From a bacterium (GTDB lineage: Bacteria > Chloroflexota > Chloroflexia > Thermomicrobiales > UBA6265), in contig JAPOLF010000108.1 of assembly GCA_029977305.1 (NCBI GenBank), positions 1 through 6,771 of the forward strand: a stretch of DNA of 6,771 nt, read 5' to 3'. The notes under the pieces were generated by a model. The model was not told the DNA's origin, ran no database searches, and saw nothing but the letters and a program-made list of their open reading frames with translations. Both the position numbers and the translations under genes were made by a program. Position 1 is the stretch's first letter. Each line of letters begins with the position of its first letter. Of this stretch, positions 1 through 6,771 are shown piece by piece.

Positions 1-94
1 CTTTGAGTTCGCGGGCGCGGCGTCGCCAGGAGGCGCGCAAGCCGGTCGAGGATGGGGGGACGGTCGGTGATGGGCCGGGCGTCTGATCGGTCAT
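1..94 (-). CDS. Possible N-terminus of an unrecognised protein, cut by the window edge
   Basis: An ATG at 94-92 opens a frame that stays open for 31 codons to the window edge, beginning MTDQTPGPSPT and ending SWRRRARELK. A Pro/Ser/Thr-rich, probably disordered start followed by a basic amphipathic stretch looks like a genuine N-terminus rather than a shadow frame, and it lies in the same direction as all other genes here. No clear Shine-Dalgarno sequence precedes the ATG. The basic RRRARELK segment resembles the start of short DUF1232-type membrane proteins, but that is only a resemblance and too little is visible to assign a family. It begins 117 bases after the stop of the 33-residue membrane protein and might be cotranscribed with it. 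Confidence 0.35.
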   Translation of the reverse strand, partial: MTDQTPGPSPTVPPSSTGLRASWRRRARELK

Positions 95-157
95 GGGCGG
101 CGACACGGCAGGGTGGCGATCATCTGGCGACGCAATCAGCCATCAACGGGCGAGCAC

Positions 158-183
158 AAAAAGGTCGGTGTCGTCAGGACGAC
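158..183 (-). terminator. Weak possible terminator after the small membrane-protein pair
   Basis: Read on the minus strand, a 5-bp stem (arms 179-183 and 170-174, 4-base loop) is followed seven bases later by five T residues (162-158). The stem is short and the T-run is too far from it for a classical intrinsic terminator, so this is only a candidate end for the transcript carrying the two small genes. Confidence 0.2.
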
Positions 184-211
184 GCGTGCCTCGTTCGATT
201 TCGGGGAGGTC

Positions 212-313
212 TTACTTCTCTTCTTCGAGTCCACGGACCAATTGGAGGCCCGCGATGAAGACGATGGCGAAGACCACGATCCCGACAACCCCGATCACTG
301 CCTGCAGAGTCAT
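212..313 (-). CDS. 33-residue single-span membrane protein
   Basis: The product is a 33-residue protein with one hydrophobic segment at about residues 5-25 (VIGVVGIVVFAIVFIAGL) and a short charged tail ending RGLEEEK. This suggests a single-pass membrane peptide, orientation unknown. The ATG at 313-311 overlaps the stop codon of the preceding small gene in a TAATG junction, the usual sign of translational coupling. GAGG lies 8 bases upstream of the ATG. The frame is open further upstream, but those extra residues are hydrophilic and Arg-rich and are the shadow of the neighbouring gene, so I chose the internal start. Size and layout resemble small accessory subunits of transporters or respiratory complexes, but no family is recognised. 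Such short genes are often missed by gene finders. Confidence 0.6.
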   Translation of the reverse strand: MTLQAVIGVVGIVVFAIVFIAGLQLVRGLEEEK

Positions 314-483
314 TAGCGCCGCCTCAAGATCGCCCCGAGGGCCAAAATCGACGGAACCCAGACACCGACGAAGATCCCGGATTGCGGATCCTGGAAGAAC
401 CAGAGGTAAATCGAGAAGACCATGGAAATAAAGGCCGCGAGCAAGATCAGCATGGTTGCTGAATCGAGTCCGGATTTCTTCAC
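313..483 (-). CDS. 56-residue membrane protein with two predicted spans
   Basis: The frame starts at GTG 483-481 and is preceded by a strong purine-rich Shine-Dalgarno (GAGAGAGGAGAG) at good spacing. The 56-residue product starts MKKSGLDSATM and has two hydrophobic segments, at about residues 10-30 (LILLAAFISMVFSIYLWFF) and 37-53 (GIFVGVWVPSILALGAI). It ends in a basic RRR, which by the positive-inside rule would be cytoplasmic, as would the KK near the start, giving a hairpin in the membrane. The two spans are joined by a short QDPQS turn. It is coupled to the 33-residue gene through a TAATG overlap, so the two products may act together, perhaps as accessory subunits of a larger membrane protein. 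No family is recognised with confidence. The strong ribosome site, coupling and amphipathic logic argue that it is real. Confidence 0.65.
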   Translation of the reverse strand: MKKSGLDSATMLILLAAFISMVFSIYLWFFQDPQSGIFVGVWVPSILALGAILRRR

Positions 484-500
484 GTTCGGTCTCTCCTCTC

Positions 501-515
501 TCGCGGTGACCGCGA
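501..515. promoter_or_regulatory. Perfect 15-bp palindrome in the leader of the small-gene pair
   Basis: TCGCGGT-G-ACCGCGA is a perfect inverted repeat with one central base. It lies between the predicted -10 box (525-530) and the ribosome site of the 56-residue gene, roughly at and just after the expected transcription start. It could be an operator for a dimeric repressor, or a short hairpin in the mRNA leader. Nothing in the sequence decides between these. Confidence 0.35.
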
Positions 516-524
516 CGTAGGGGG

Positions 525-553
525 ATTGTCAGGCTTGGTCCACCTGCGTGCAA
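525..553 (-). promoter_or_regulatory. Candidate sigma-70 promoter for the small membrane-protein pair
   Basis: On the minus strand, TTGCAC (553-548) is followed after exactly 17 bases by GACAAT (530-525). These are partial matches to TTGACA and TATAAT at the ideal spacing. Transcription would start near 518, giving a leader of about 35 bases before the GTG start, with the palindrome at 501-515 close to the start point. The hexamers are imperfect, so this is a plausible but unproven promoter. Confidence 0.4.
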
Positions 554-635
554 GTGGGACCCCCTGCATGTGGGGCAGGAAGTATGCTCGCATCAGCGGT
601 CAACCGACCCATCGGTCACCTGCCGAACGCCCGCC

Positions 636-657
636 CGGACCGGTGGCTGGCGGTCCG
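636..657 (-). terminator. Hairpin downstream of typA, possible terminator without a U-tract
   Basis: A perfect 7-bp GC-rich stem (arms 636-642 and 651-657, 8-base loop) begins 36 bases beyond the typA stop codon. No T-run follows it on the minus strand, so it does not meet the rules for an intrinsic terminator. It may mark the 3' end of the typA message or protect it. Read-through into the small genes cannot be excluded. Confidence 0.3.
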
Positions 658-693
658 ATTCCGCAGCGGGCGCCGATGAGCAGAACGGGGCGA

Positions 694-2562
<1,869 letters not shown>

Positions 2563-2599
2563 GGGGGCTCCGGGGTGAACGCGGTGCAAGGCGCACGAT

Positions 2600-2626
2600 G
2601 CGGCCCGTGTTCATCGCACGGGCCGC
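2600..2626 (-). promoter_or_regulatory. typA: Hairpin at the 5' end of the predicted typA leader
   Basis: A perfect 10-bp stem (GCGGCCCGTG at 2600-2609 pairing with 2617-2626) encloses a 7-base loop. If transcription starts about 7 bases after the -10 box at 2634-2639, the hairpin occupies the very first bases of the typA mRNA, about 37 bases ahead of the start codon. 5'-terminal stem-loops of this kind can shield mRNA from decay. A role in temperature or translational control is possible but not shown. It does not mask the ribosome site. Confidence 0.5.
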
Positions 2627-2633
2627 TGCGGCA

Positions 2634-2642
2634 AGTGTACCA
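2634..2642 (-). promoter_or_regulatory. typA: Candidate extended -10 promoter of typA
   Basis: TGGTACACT on the minus strand fits the extended -10 form TGn-TATAAT with four of six bases in the hexamer. No good -35 box is visible at 16-18 bases upstream, which extended -10 promoters tolerate. It lies downstream of the terminator at 2793-2831 and of the second structured hairpin, so typA would be transcribed independently of the glycosyltransferase gene. Confidence 0.4.
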
Positions 2643-2661
2643 GAGGTCGACAGATGGACAC

Positions 2662-2767
2662 GCGACGGCGCCTCCCGGGGGTTCCCGGGAGGCGCCGTGG
2701 GTCGCCGCAACGTCGACCGAGGGGGAGCGATCGACGTCACTCACTCCTGAAGCATGGTCCGTGCCAC
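2662..2767. repeat. Structured intergenic element, copy A
   Basis: This is one of two tandem, diverged copies of the same element. In plus-strand order it holds a 15-bp perfect stem (2665-2679 with 2684-2698, GGTT loop), the block CCGTGGGTCGCCGC (2695-2708, identical in copy B), a second hairpin (2710-2716 with 2731-2737) with the loop CCGAGGGGGAGCGA (identical in copy B), and a tail ending GTGCCAC. No T-run follows the 15-bp stem on either strand, so it is not an obvious intrinsic terminator despite its strength. It lies in the typA upstream region, just before the predicted promoter. No known RNA family is recognised. Confidence 0.75.
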
Positions 2768-2792
2768 GGATGTCGGGACGAGGCGAGTACGG

Positions 2793-2831
2793 AAAAAGCG
2801 ACAGCCCCCCGGGTCACTCCGGGGGGCTGTC
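2793..2831 (-). terminator. Intrinsic terminator of the glycosyltransferase/methyltransferase gene
   Basis: A perfect 13-bp stem (2800-2812 with 2819-2831, 6-base loop), mostly G-C, is followed on the minus strand by GC and then five T residues (2797-2793). This is the classic layout of a Rho-independent terminator. It lies 53 bases beyond the stop codon of the fusion gene and should separate that transcript from typA. It also forms the strong hairpin of repeat copy B. Confidence 0.85.
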
Positions 2832-2904
2832 ACCGTGGGTCGCCGCGACGATCGCCGAGGGGGAGCGACGATCGCCACTGTCCTTTACGCAGGGTGCGTG
2901 CCAC
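2798..2904. repeat. Structured intergenic element, copy B, overlapping a gene end
   Basis: This second copy of the element is offset from copy A by 137-138 bases. It carries the terminator stem, the identical block CCGTGGGTCGCCGC (2833-2846), and a second hairpin (2849-2854 with 2869-2874) with the same 14-base loop CCGAGGGGGAGCGA. Its tail, ending GTGCCAC (2898-2904), lies inside the last codons of the glycosyltransferase/methyltransferase gene. Four consecutive base pairs of the second stem differ from copy A, changed on both sides so that pairing is kept. This supports a conserved fold rather than simple sequence similarity. Confidence 0.75.
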
Positions 2905-5900
2905 CGCTTCGCTCCGTGGCGATGACGTCGTCTCGGGTGAAGAAGAGGAGGTGTGGGCGTCCCCAGAGGCTGGGGCGCCAGTGGTCGGTGGCACGGAGGT
3001 ACGCGGTGATCGCGGGTTGGTAGGTGAAGCCGTTTTCCGCGAGGCGGGTGATCCAGTAATCACTGGGTTGCTCGTTGACGTGGAAGTAGCCGCCTTGGCC
3101 GGGGATGGCGTGGGAGATGAGCAGGTGGCGGCAGGCGCGGGCGGCGGTGATCCAGTTCTGCTCGAACCGCTGCTCCACGTGTTCGACGAATTCGGTGCTG
3201 AGGCCGAGGTCGAATTCCTGGGGGAGGTGGAGGGGGCCGTGGGTGAAGTCCCAGCGCATGAGGTCGTCGGGGATGCGGCTGGCGGCGAGGGCTTCGGGGT
3301 CACCATCGACGCCGAGAACGCGGAGGCCGTTCTGGGCGAACCACTCGAGGTTGACGCCGGCGCCGCAGCCGATGTCGAGGACCGAGGTGATGCCGAATCG
3401 CCAACAGAGCCACGCGTAGATATCGGGGAGATAGGTTTCGGGGTCGCCGCCGGGGCGGAATTGGCGATCCGCTGATTCGGGCGCGTCGATTGGTTGTGGG
3501 CCGAGCGGGAGGGCGGGATCCCACCGGAACCATGGCTTGGGTGCCGCTTCGGTAGGCGCTGCCGCCCGGGGTCGGAGGATGATCTCGGCGAGTGCGGGGA
3601 CAAGCGCCTCGGGGAGGGTGCGACTGGGACTGATGCCGAGGGAGACGGCGACATGGCGGGCGTGGTTCGCGGCGAGGTCAGTCTCGATGACATCGATGGT
3701 CGGTGCGGCCACAGCGGCGAACGCGGGGAAGGCGATGCTCTCGGATGTCATAGCGGCGAGCAGCGACGCGGGTCGGCGGCGAAACGAGAGTCCGGCGTCG
3801 AGCTGACTCGAGGGGATAGTGACGGTGCTGCTGCCATCGAATGCGGCGATGGCATCTCGCAGCGAGCTGAGGGTGACGACGCGATCGTTGGTGAAGCAGG
3901 CAACTTCGGGCCCGAGCAGTGCGCTGGCGCGGCGGAGGATCGCGGGGTCGGCATCGGCGGCAGCGTCGAGGGCGTAGCCCCCGATGTCACGAAGCCGCTG
4001 ACGGAGGATCGCGGTGGGCACGAAGCGAGCGAACGGGAGGAGATCGGCGAGGCGTTGGCGGCGCTGATCGGTGCCGGGGATGTCACCGTGGATCTCCACG
4101 GAGGAGGGAGCGTAGCCGTTGAGGATGGTGCTGTAGACGGTGAGGGCGAGTCCGTTGAGACGGGTGCCGTCGGTCCAGACGACAAGCGGTGGGCCATCGG
4201 GATTGGCGAGGCGATCGAGGACCTTTGGGAGGTGTGTGGCCAAGGGCGCTGGGGCGGGTTCGGGGAGCATGACGTCGATCGCGAATTGCCACGGGCCTTG
4301 GGCGTTGGCCGTGGCTATCTCGATGACGTCACCGTGCTCAGCGCGGAAGACCTGCGGGTGAGCGCCGAGATCGTGGGTGGTGGTGTCGTGGATCAATGCG
4401 TGGCCATTCCCTCGGACGAGGAGCGGGCTGGTGCTGCGGAGGACGAAGTCCCCGCTGGAGCGCATGCGGATGCGCACGATCGCCTGCGCCGCTGCACCTG
4501 TGGTTTCTGGAAAGCGGTCCGCGAAGAACGCAGAGAGGTCAACGACCGAGGTGGGCCATGCCCTTCCGGTGTTCCAACGCTGATGGGGCGTGGCGGGGAG
4601 GGTCGGGGCATCCCATGCGGCGGATATCTGCTGGAAATCGACACTGCTGACCGGGATGGGAGCGGTGCAGGAGAGGATGTCGAAGGGCGACGATGGCACG
4701 CGCGGGGAGGCGTCGCGGCGCGGGGTGTCACGGTGCAGCGCGGCGGGCTCGGCGCGGTAGGAAGCGACGGTGGTGGTCCGGGTGACGGAACTGCCGAGGG
4801 TGTGGTCTTGCCCGACGAGGCCGACATTTCGCAACCACTTTGCATCTGAGACGGGGAAGAGCGGCGGGACGGCATCCTCGATGGTGTTCCAGGTGTACCA
4901 GCGGAGTCGCGAGTCCTCTGATCCGTTGCTTTCCTGACGCTGTACCGCCTCGAGCATGATGTCGATGGTGCGAACCCCATCGGGGGCGCTGAGGGCGATG
5001 TCACGGGCCACGTTGGCCCCTCGTGCGGTGACGAGGTAGGCAGCGGTGCAGAGCGTGGCGCGACGGATCACACGGTCCTGCGGGGGTGGGGCAACTTGGC
5101 CGTGCAGGTAGATGAGATCGGCATCGCGGGGGGTCTCGGCGAGGTAGGCGGGGCCGAGGGTGTGCCAATCGGGGTGGAAGAGGAGATCGTCCTCGACGAT
5201 GAGGGCGAGCGGGATGTGTTGGGATGCGATCTCCTGCCAGAGATGGACATGGGAGAGGAAACATCCTTGCTTGCCACCGGAGCGGGCGAAGGCGGGGTCG
5301 ACCGGGTCGAAGGGTGGATTGCCGAGGGCAGCCCAGGAGGAGCGCAGGGTCTCGGGCTCTTGGGCGTCGACGGCGCGGTATCGCCGGATGTCGGTGAATC
5401 CCGCTTGGCGAAGACGCTCCGAGGTGATGTCCCAGCGTCCGGGATGGCGATCGAGATTGATGACGAACACCGGGGTCGCGAGCAGTGCCTCCCAGGTGAG
5501 ATCGGCGAGTGCGGGGACGGATGCGGGGGAGATCGCGAATGCCTCGAGTGGCTGGAGGGTGGCGAGGAGGTCGGCGAGGGGAAGCTTCGCGGCCCAGGGT
5601 TGATCGGTGTGAAGAAGGGCGATGACGGCTGCACGATCGCCTTGGAGATCGAGCAGGACGGCGGCCTCGTGGTCGTCCCCGGCGAGGCGGAACGGGTGGG
5701 ACATGGCCATCGGGCGCAGGTGTGTGTCGAGGCGGAGCAGGCGGTGGAGCGCGACGACACGCCCATCCCTGAAATTGGCAACTTCGCGGGTGATGGTCAG
5801 GTGGTGGCCGTGGTGCGGCACGAGCGGTGTGGCGGCGACCCACCTCCGGGCGAGGTGGCGGAGCGGTGTCTCGTGCCAATGGTCGGTCTCCCACGGGACG

Positions 5901-6145
5901 TGCGGGGCGGCCTGCGAGACGTCCGGCAAGGCATCGAGAGAGAAGCTCTGTCCGGATGCGGAGAGTGTGCTGAGGGCGGGGGCGTAGTAGGTGGCATTGC
6001 GGGAGGCGGTGTCGCGGTATTCCTCCGGAGTGTCCGGATGCACGAGGAGGAGATCGCAGGCGAGGCGGCCGTCGTCCAGCTTGCCGTCATAGAAGGCGCG
6101 GATGGACGGGGTGTGGAGATCCTGCCAGGAGAGAGCGGTCGGCAT
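2885..6145 (-). CDS. Family-25 glycosyltransferase fused to a SAM-dependent methyltransferase
   Basis: The product has 1086 residues and no signal peptide. Residues 1-220 form an unassigned N-terminal module. Residues 224-400 match glycosyltransferase family 25 (LPS galactosyltransferase / procollagen galactosyltransferase type): VFVINLDRHPGRW (226-238), GCFLSHVHLW (294-303) and the acidic VEDD (317-320) expected to hold metal and nucleotide sugar. Residues 490-630 look beta-rich. Residues 640-860 are alpha/beta and unassigned. Residues 895-1075 form a class I methyltransferase with VLDIGCGAG (922-930), GVDGD (945-949), a DF acidic motif near 966 and STEFVEHVE (983-991). It probably builds and methylates a surface glycan in the cytoplasm; acceptor and sugar are unknown. 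ATG 6145 has AGGA 4 bases upstream. It begins 35 bases after the LLM gene, so an operon is likely. Its last codons lie in repeat copy B. Confidence 0.9.
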   Translation of the reverse strand: MPTALSWQDLHTPSIRAFYDGKLDDGRLACDLLLVHPDTPEEYRDTASRNATYYAPALSTLSASGQSFSLDALPDVSQAAPHVPWETDHWHETPLRHLARRWVAATPLVPHHGHHLTITREVANFRDGRVVALHRLLRLDTHLRPMAMSHPFRLAGDDHEAAVLLDLQGDRAAVIALLHTDQPWAAKLPLADLLATLQPLEAFAISPASVPALADLTWEALLATPVFVINLDRHPGRWDITSERLRQAGFTDIRRYRAVDAQEPETLRSSWAALGNPPFDPVDPAFARSGGKQGCFLSHVHLWQEIASQHIPLALIVEDDLLFHPDWHTLGPAYLAETPRDADLIYLHGQVAPPPQDRVIRRATLCTAAYLVTARGANVARDIALSAPDGVRTIDIMLEAVQRQESNGSEDSRLRWYTWNTIEDAVPPLFPVSDAKWLRNVGLVGQDHTLGSSVTRTTTVASYRAEPAALHRDTPRRDASPRVPSSPFDILSCTAPIPVSSVDFQQISAAWDAPTLPATPHQRWNTGRAWPTSVVDLSAFFADRFPETTGAAAQAIVRIRMRSSGDFVLRSTSPLLVRGNGHALIHDTTTHDLGAHPQVFRAEHGDVIEIATANAQGPWQFAIDVMLPEPAPAPLATHLPKVLDRLANPDGPPLVVWTDGTRLNGLALTVYSTILNGYAPSSVEIHGDIPGTDQRRQRLADLLPFARFVPTAILRQRLRDIGGYALDAAADADPAILRRASALLGPEVACFTNDRVVTLSSLRDAIAAFDGSSTVTIPSSQLDAGLSFRRRPASLLAAMTSESIAFPAFAAVAAPTIDVIETDLAANHARHVAVSLGISPSRTLPEALVPALAEIILRPRAAAPTEAAPKPWFRWDPALPLGPQPIDAPESADRQFRPGGDPETYLPDIYAWLCWRFGITSVLDIGCGAGVNLEWFAQNGLRVLGVDGDPEALAASRIPDDLMRWDFTHGPLHLPQEFDLGLSTEFVEHVEQRFEQNWITAARACRHLLISHAIPGQGGYFHVNEQPSDYWITRLAENGFTYQPAITAYLRATDHWRPSLWGRPHLLFFTRDDVIATERSGGTHPA

Positions 6146-6180
6146 GAAGTCCTCGTTGGTGCTCAGGGCGACCCCGGCAG

Positions 6181-6771
6181 TTACCGGACGTGGGGAACGA
6201 CGTGGTGCATGAACTGTGCCATCCCGGAGTGGCTGGGCGCATCCATGAACCAGAGCATGAAGTGGGAGATGCCTTCCGCTTTGTATGCATCAATGCGCGC
6301 GGCAACCTGGGACGAGGTGCCGATGATCCAATCGTCGGCCATGGGCATGGGGAGGTCGTCGGTCTCGCCGTTGACGAAGCGCCAGGTGTTGGGATCGCCG
6401 GCGTAGTCCTTCACGTAGGGGCTGATCTCGGCGGGGAGGTGGTCTTGGCGGCCACCGAGATCAAGCAGGGTGCGGAGTTGCGTGCGGAGGCCGTCGAGGT
6501 CGTCGGCGATGAGGACTTGGGTCTCGAGGCTGAGTTCGATCTCACCCATGTCGCGACCGATGGCATCGCAGGCGGCTCGGAGGAGGGCGAGGCGGCGGCG
6601 GAGTTCGGTGATGCTGACGGGGGTGGTGTTCCAGCCGTTGCCCCAGAGGGCGCAGGCGGCAAGACCGCCCGGGGCTGCCTCGCCGAACCACAGCGGTGGG
6701 TGGGGGCGTTGCAGCGGCTTGGGTTCGCAGACGGCGTTGTCGACATGCCAGGTGTTGCCATGGAAGGTGAG
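6181..6771 (-). CDS. LLM-class flavin/F420-dependent oxidoreductase, C-terminal part
   Basis: Only the last 196 residues are in the window. The frame is open to the edge, and family members run to about 300-350 residues. Visible family features in order are TFHGNTWHVDNA, then the hallmark KPLQRPHPPLWFGE, followed by a small-residue-rich AACALWGNGWN stretch, and near the end IIGTSSQVAARIDAY and GISHFMLWFMD, which match the GTPEQVA and HFMLWF signatures of luciferase-like monooxygenases. These TIM-barrel enzymes use FMN or coenzyme F420 to oxidise or reduce small molecules; the substrate cannot be read from this part. The F420-type C-terminus is suggested by the ARIDAYKAEG-ISHFMLW pattern, but cofactor choice needs the N-terminus. 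The stop codon is TAA, and the glycosyltransferase fusion follows after 35 bases, probably on the same transcript. Confidence 0.92.
   Translation of the reverse strand, partial: LTFHGNTWHVDNAVCEPKPLQRPHPPLWFGEAAPGGLAACALWGNGWNTTPVSITELRRRLALLRAACDAIGRDMGEIELSLETQVLIADDLDGLRTQLRTLLDLGGRQDHLPAEISPYVKDYAGDPNTWRFVNGETDDLPMPMADDWIIGTSSQVAARIDAYKAEGISHFMLWFMDAPSHSGMAQFMHHVVPHVR

Noticed and set aside
2563..2589. Longer typA starting at TTG 2589
   Set aside because: The extra nine residues have no family support, TTG is a weak start, and ATG 2562 has GGAG at suitable spacing.
2665..2698. Calling the copy A 15-bp hairpin an intrinsic terminator
   Set aside because: No T-run follows on either strand, so I kept it as part of the repeat element instead.
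2740..2878. Leader peptides starting at GTG in each repeat copy (APPR and RRPT motifs in both)
   Set aside because: The peptide similarity follows automatically from the shared DNA, the ribosome-site spacing is poor, the copy A frame runs on into typA without a stop, and the stem changes keep pairing rather than amino acids.
2662..2904. T-box riboswitch, suggested by TGGCAC followed by a CUCCCCCUCGG stretch and a terminator on the minus strand
   Set aside because: Both copies read TGGCACG rather than the invariant TGGNACC. Copy A has no room for stem I after the copy B terminator, copy B would start inside a coding region, and typA is not a usual T-box target.
3494..4849. 451-codon plus-strand open frame
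   Set aside because: It is antisense to the glycosyltransferase/methyltransferase fusion and has the same acidic, Gly-rich shadow composition with no domain.
5096..6406. 436-codon plus-strand open frame
   Set aside because: It is antisense to the GT25 part of the fusion and to the LLM gene, with shadow composition and no recognisable motif.

Overview
This is a GC-rich bacterial window in which every supported gene reads on the minus strand. Gene order in the direction of transcription, from window end to window start, is: the C-terminal part of a luciferase-like (LLM) flavin/F420 oxidoreductase; a 1086-residue fusion of a family-25 glycosyltransferase with a class I SAM-dependent methyltransferase; the ribosome-associated GTPase TypA/BipA; two tiny membrane proteins with overlapping stop and start codons; and possibly the first 31 codons of one more gene. 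The G+C bias, the LLM C-terminus and the TypA sequence would fit Chloroflexota (Thermomicrobia-like) or Actinobacteria. I cannot settle the phylum from this window. GC-rich composition also produces very long antisense open frames, which I reject.

Region by region. 6181-6771 encodes the LLM protein, cut by the window edge. Only 35 bases separate it from the start of the glycosyltransferase/methyltransferase fusion (2885-6145), so the two probably share a transcript. The fusion looks like a surface-glycan or glycoconjugate enzyme with at least one sugar-transfer module and one methyl-transfer module. Its transcript ends at a textbook intrinsic terminator (2793-2831). typA (694-2562) follows and probably has its own promoter, an extended -10 near 2634-2642. 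A 10-bp hairpin would sit at the very start of its mRNA. The 484-693 gap holds a reasonable promoter and a perfect 15-bp palindrome ahead of the two small membrane-protein genes (313-483 and 212-313).

The most interesting part is the 322-bp gap between the fusion gene and typA. It contains two tandem, diverged copies of a roughly 105-base structured element (2662-2767 and 2798-2904). Each copy has a strong hairpin, an identical 14-base block, and a second hairpin whose 14-base loop is identical in both copies. Four consecutive base pairs of that second stem differ between the copies, and both sides have changed so that pairing is kept. Such compensatory change is direct evidence that the folded form is maintained. 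I do not recognise the element as a known RNA class. One copy is a working-looking terminator with a U-tract and overlaps the end of the fusion gene. The other has a longer stem but no U-tract and lies just upstream of the typA promoter.
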